Program-made: the position numbers and the translations under genes
Origin: Desulfurococcaceae archaeon
GTDB taxonomy: Archaea > Thermoproteota > Thermoprotei_A > Sulfolobales > Desulfurococcaceae
Direction: 5' to 3'
DNA length: 7,901 bases
Assembly (NCBI GenBank): GCA_020833085.1
Contig: JAJHQY010000025.1
Coordinates: forward strand, 1-7,901
The notes under the pieces: model-generated
Told to the model about the DNA's origin: nothing
The model's input: only the letters and a program-made list of their open reading frames with translations
Databases searched by the model: none
In this document: positions 5,060-7,901 of the stretch, piece by piece
How the letters are laid out: every line of letters starts with the position of its first letter
How positions within the stretch are numbered: position 1 is the first letter of the stretch

Positions 5060-5916
5060 TGCTCGATACACACATCTACTACTACCTGGTGTAGTCTAGG
5101 ACCCACATTTCTAATTTTCCTCACGAAGTTAATAGTGTAGCTCTGCACTGAGATCTCGCGCAGTCTCTTCTCGACTAGATCTCGCGCTTTACTCCTCCAG
5201 TGCTCTCCGCGATTTGTTCTCACGTGGAGGTATACGTGGATCCAGCCGCTACCTCTAAGAGAGCTAATAGCGTAGGGTAAGTACTCTAAGGCTAGCTCGG
5301 GGTAGGGCATTAACACTCTGTCAGCGCTCCTAGCGAGCCTGGACTCGGCTACTTCTTTAGCGTCTCCCAGTATGGGGACTACTCTGTCTTCCACGCGGTT
5401 CAGCCTAATGTTCTCAGCCATGTAGTAGTAGGCGTCGGGGTTAATGTCAACACTGTAGACTCTACTGGGCTCGGCGTGTTTAGCTATAATTATACTGAAC
5501 AAGCCGGCTCCCGCGAACATGTTAAAGACCACTTCACCGGGCTCGACGAGCCTAGCTACTCTTATGTGCTCGTAGTTGAGACTCGGAGAGATGTACACTC
5601 TATTAATATCCACTTTGAATACACAACCGTGCTCTCTGTAGAGCGTCTCACTTCTCTGCTCGCCAGCAAGCCACACGTGTCTCCTGAGCCTATAAGGGCC
5701 CTCAATGCCTGGTAGAGACGCCCACACAGACTTCACGTATGGCAGTCTCCGGAGGATCTCCTCTGCGAGCGGCCTCAGCTCCTCGGGGTTCATTCCTAGT
5801 GGTGTCCTGATTAGTGCTATGTCACCAATAAACTCAATTCTCCTCCAAATTCTCTTAGCGAAGTCCTCTCCGAGAACTTCTCTCGCTACTTTCTTTAACA
5901 GATCTCCTCGAGTCAT
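5053..5916 (-). CDS. Trm5-family (COG2520) SAM-dependent tRNA methyltransferase-like protein
   Basis: The product has 287 residues and starts with ATG. After an N-terminal domain (RRIEFIGDIALIRTP, 25-39) the family's central segment appears: GPYRLRRHVWLAGEQRSET, YREHGC, then FKVDINRVYISPSLNYEH (100-117). The Rossmann fold shows motif I NMFAGAGLFSI (132-142), VYSVDINP (153-160) for the SAM ribose, and GDA (184-186). The motif IV region is DRVLMPYPE (199-207), followed by EYLPYA. This is the layout of Trm5, which makes m1G37 in tRNA, and of relatives that make wyosine derivatives. The canonical SPRLxxER and NLP motifs read SPSLNYEH and MPYP here, so the exact reaction is uncertain; a paralogue of the Trm5 a/b/c or Taw2 type is possible. 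The gene overlaps nth by 4 nt (ATGA), with AGGAG at 5927-5923 as its ribosome binding site, so it is co-transcribed and probably translationally coupled. Confidence 0.85.
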   Translation of the reverse strand: MTRGDLLKKVAREVLGEDFAKRIWRRIEFIGDIALIRTPLGMNPEELRPLAEEILRRLPYVKSVWASLPGIEGPYRLRRHVWLAGEQRSETLYREHGCVFKVDINRVYISPSLNYEHIRVARLVEPGEVVFNMFAGAGLFSIIIAKHAEPSRVYSVDINPDAYYYMAENIRLNRVEDRVVPILGDAKEVAESRLARSADRVLMPYPELALEYLPYAISSLRGSGWIHVYLHVRTNRGEHWRSKARDLVEKRLREISVQSYTINFVRKIRNVGPRLHQVVVDVCIEHV

Positions 5917-6590
5917 TGCCTACTCCTAGCGTACTCGCACATGTCTAGTAAGACGCACGCCTCGCAGGACGGCTTTCTCGCTCTACAGGTCTCGCGACCG
6001 TGCTCAATAAGTAGCAAGTGGAGCTCTAGGTACTTGTCTGGGCTCGTGTTGCGCATCCAGAATAGTCTCATCTCCTCGTAGTCTCTCTTCTTAACAAAGC
6101 CTAGTCTGAGAGTGATTCGAGTAATGTGAGTATCTACGGGAAAAGTGGGCTTGTTAAAGTACATTAACAACACGACGTCAGCCGTCTTAAAGCCCACTCC
6201 CGGCAGTTCGAGTAGTATTCTCCGAGCCTCTTCGACACCACCGCTCAGAATAGCCTCTTCGAGAGTCTTTTCAACGCTCTTCTCTAAGAACACTCTAGCC
6301 AGCTCTACTATTCTCTTAGACCTAGCGTAGTGCATTCCAGCGGGTCTTATAAGCTCAGCTAGCTCCTCTGTGCTCAGTCTGAGTACTCGCTCGGGTTTAA
6401 TCTCGCCTAGCCTCGCTTTGAGATTAGAGTAGGCTCTCCACGCGTTTTTATCACTAGTATTTTGACTCAGCATAGTCGCGACTATGAACTCGAAGAGAGG
6501 GACTCTTCTGAGTCTAGGAGCTACGAAGTCCTCCTCGCTGAGAGTGTACTCGCCTCTCAGCCTCTCACAGATCACGTCTCCGAGGAGCAA
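5913..6590 (-). CDS. nth: Endonuclease III (DNA glycosylase/AP lyase)
   Basis: The product has 225 residues and is of normal family length. LSQNTSDKNAW (41-51) matches the start of the HhH-GPD fold. The helix-hairpin-helix reads LPGVGFKTAD (129-138) and carries Lys135, the Schiff-base nucleophile of bifunctional glycosylases. The catalytic Asp is Asp153 in FPVDTHITR. The C-terminus has a complete C-x6-C-x2-C-x5-C set (Cys202, 209, 212, 218) for a [4Fe-4S] cluster. It would excise oxidised pyrimidines and nick the abasic site in base excision repair. Both active residues are present, so it should be bifunctional rather than MutY- or Mig-like. The TTG start at 6590 lies 10 nt after the asnS stop and has only a weak AAGG-like site, so translation may be coupled to asnS. 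GTG 6575 is a shorter alternative, but the GGAG before it is too close. The stop overlaps the start of the methyltransferase gene. Confidence 0.94.
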   Translation of the reverse strand: MLLGDVICERLRGEYTLSEEDFVAPRLRRVPLFEFIVATMLSQNTSDKNAWRAYSNLKARLGEIKPERVLRLSTEELAELIRPAGMHYARSKRIVELARVFLEKSVEKTLEEAILSGGVEEARRILLELPGVGFKTADVVLLMYFNKPTFPVDTHITRITLRLGFVKKRDYEEMRLFWMRNTSPDKYLELHLLLIEHGRETCRARKPSCEACVLLDMCEYARSRQ

Positions 6591-6600
6591 GGCCTTAGAC

Positions 6601-7899
6601 CTACGGGTATATTCTCTCCCTGTACCTCGGGAACGGCGTGGCCTCTCTAATGTGGTCTAACCCCGCAATCCACATAACAGCTCTCTCAATGCCGAGCCCG
6701 AAGCCGCTGTGAGGCACACTACCGTACTTTCTAAGGTCTAAATACCACTTGTAGTCCTCGGGGTTTAGGCCCTGCTCTACTATTCTCTGGTAGAGCGTCT
6801 CGTAGTCGTCTTCGCGCTCTCCACCACCAATAATCTCGCCGTAGCCCTCGGGGGCTAGGAGGTCGAAGCCCAGTACTACTTCGGGGCGAGACCTTTCTAC
6901 CTTCATGTAGAAGCTCTTAATCTGCCTCGGGAAGTGAGTGAGGAAGAAGGGGGTTTCAAACTCCATTGTCAGTACCCTCTCCTCATCCGCCCCCAAGTCG
7001 TCACCCCACTTAATGTTAACGCCCTTCTTCTGGAGGATTTCAATGGCCTCGTCGTATTTAACTCTAGGGTAGGGTGTGTTTAAGGCCTTCTTGAGGGCGC
7101 TAATGTCTCTGCCTAGGTCTTCTAGCTCTCTTCTCCTCTCCCCTAGGACTCTCTCTACGATATAGGCTACTAGGCCCTCGGCCACTTTCATCATGTCCTC
7201 CATACTGTGCCACGCGGCTTCAGGCTCGAGGTGCCAGTACTCGGCTAAGTGTCTACGCGTTCTCGACTTCTCAGCCCTGAAACTAGGAGTTAGACTAAAC
7301 ACCTTCTCGAGAACGTAAACAAGGGCCTCGAGGTACAACTGCGCGCTCTGACTCAAGTAGGCTCTAGACCCGAAGTAGTCTACGGGAAACAGCGTAGCAC
7401 CCCCCTCACAGGCAGAGGCCGTGAGTATTGGTGGCGTTACCTCCCAGTAGCCGTTCCTAATGAGGTACTCGCGGCCGGCTGAGAGAACAGTGTGCTTAAT
7501 TTTAAATATCTTCGCGTAGCGCGGACTTCTAATCCACAAGTGCCTGTTATCCATTAAGTAGTCTACGCCCTCACCACCCTTAATTGGAAAGTCCCTGCTG
7601 TAGCCAGTAATGGCGAAGTAGTCTGCTTCCAGCTCGTACCCTCCAGGAGCCCTCTCAGACTCTCTTACAACTCCGCAGGCCACTACACTGGCTTCTAGTC
7701 CTATGTCTTTAAGCTCGTCAACTATTTTCTCGCCTAGTTTACCAGCATCTACTACAACTTGAATAACGCCTGTAGAGTCGCGAACGCGGACAAACGCTTT
7801 CTTCCCCACAACGCTACGCCTATAAATCCAGCCGCGAATACACACACGCTTCCCAGTGTACTCGGGCTTCATAATGTCCTCTACGTGTTTAAACTCCAA
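6601..7899 (-). CDS. asnS: Asparaginyl-tRNA synthetase (archaeal type)
   Basis: The product has 432 residues. The N-terminal OB-fold anticodon-binding domain (about 1-105) contains CIRGWIYRRSVVGKK and VRDSTGVIQVVV. The class II catalytic core follows with motif 1 around 130-160, motif 2 FRAEKSRTRRHL...LEPE (207-227) and motif 3 SGFGLGIER (398-406), ending FPRYRERIYP. Segments such as CEGGATLF, YLSQSAQLYLEA, WGDDLGADEERVLT and GYGEIIGG match archaeal AsnRS from Pyrococcus as I remember it. RAEKSRTRRHL distinguishes it from archaeal AspRS. It charges tRNA-Asn directly with asparagine in the cytoplasm. The TTG start at 7899 is only 2 nt from the window edge, so its ribosome binding site is not visible. 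It places the N-terminus exactly where the Pyrococcus protein begins relative to the KPE motif, so the gene is probably complete, though an upstream start cannot be excluded. It heads the asnS-nth-methyltransferase cluster. Confidence 0.95.
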   Translation of the reverse strand: MEFKHVEDIMKPEYTGKRVCIRGWIYRRSVVGKKAFVRVRDSTGVIQVVVDAGKLGEKIVDELKDIGLEASVVACGVVRESERAPGGYELEADYFAITGYSRDFPIKGGEGVDYLMDNRHLWIRSPRYAKIFKIKHTVLSAGREYLIRNGYWEVTPPILTASACEGGATLFPVDYFGSRAYLSQSAQLYLEALVYVLEKVFSLTPSFRAEKSRTRRHLAEYWHLEPEAAWHSMEDMMKVAEGLVAYIVERVLGERRRELEDLGRDISALKKALNTPYPRVKYDEAIEILQKKGVNIKWGDDLGADEERVLTMEFETPFFLTHFPRQIKSFYMKVERSRPEVVLGFDLLAPEGYGEIIGGGEREDDYETLYQRIVEQGLNPEDYKWYLDLRKYGSVPHSGFGLGIERAVMWIAGLDHIREATPFPRYRERIYP

Positions 7900-7901
7900 A
7901 C

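Noticed and set aside
5476..5929. Plus-strand frames of 79 and 74 codons opposite the methyltransferase
   Set aside because: They overlap a gene with clear SAM-binding motifs and show no domain or translation signal.
6145..6650. Plus-strand frames of 61 and 62 codons opposite nth and the asnS end
   Set aside because: They are antisense to conserved catalytic and Fe-S residues and have no support of their own.
7183..7199. ATGATGA on the minus strand, resembling a C box of a C/D sRNA
   Set aside because: It encodes the DMMK segment of AsnRS, and no CTGA D box at the right distance follows in the next 50 or so bases.
1..7901. CRISPR arrays, insertion sequences, tRNA or rRNA genes
   Set aside because: I saw no regularly spaced repeats, no transposase-like protein, no terminal inverted repeats and no tRNA-like sequence; nearly all bases are accounted for by protein genes.

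Overview
The window looks like chromosomal DNA from a hyperthermophilic or thermophilic archaeon, most likely a crenarchaeote (Thermoproteota). The evidence is a crenarchaeal-type PCNA, an archaeal-type asparaginyl-tRNA synthetase, a COG2520/Trm5-type methyltransferase and a PhoH ATPase fused to KH domains. Starts are mostly TTG or GTG preceded by GGTG-type ribosome binding sites, AT-rich TATA-like boxes sit about 40-45 nt before several starts, and arginine is encoded almost only by AGA/AGG with some CGC. I cannot fix the genus; Desulfurococcales-like is a guess. Nearly every base is coding. I see no mobile elements, CRISPR, tRNA or rRNA genes.

The window is two convergent blocks meeting at 3713-3723. 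The plus-strand block (1-3723) starts with the 3' end of an unidentified gene (1-285). A short intergenic stretch with a T-run and a TATA-like box follows. Next come a winged-helix/PD-(D/E)XK nuclease-like protein (386-1057), PCNA (1112-1855), a protein that reads as a nucleotidyltransferase fold stripped of its active-site motifs (1875-2519), and a PhoH-type ATPase with two KH-like RNA-binding modules (2557-3723). This mixes a DNA sliding clamp, a probable DNA-cleaving protein, a probable pseudoenzyme and an RNA-directed ATPase.

The minus-strand block (7899 down to 3713) starts with asparaginyl-tRNA synthetase (asnS). It is followed 10 nt later by endonuclease III (nth), whose stop overlaps the start of a Trm5-like methyltransferase by 4 nt (ATGA). 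Last is a secreted, membrane-anchored transglutaminase-like protein, which seems to have its own promoter overlapping the end of the methyltransferase gene. AsnRS and the methyltransferase act on tRNA, and Nth on damaged DNA, so this block is mostly housekeeping information processing followed by one cell-surface gene.

No clearly new multi-gene system stands out. The best leads are the nuclease-PCNA-pseudoNTase-PhoH/KH neighbourhood, the active-site deviations in the methyltransferase, and the strong excess of CTAG.
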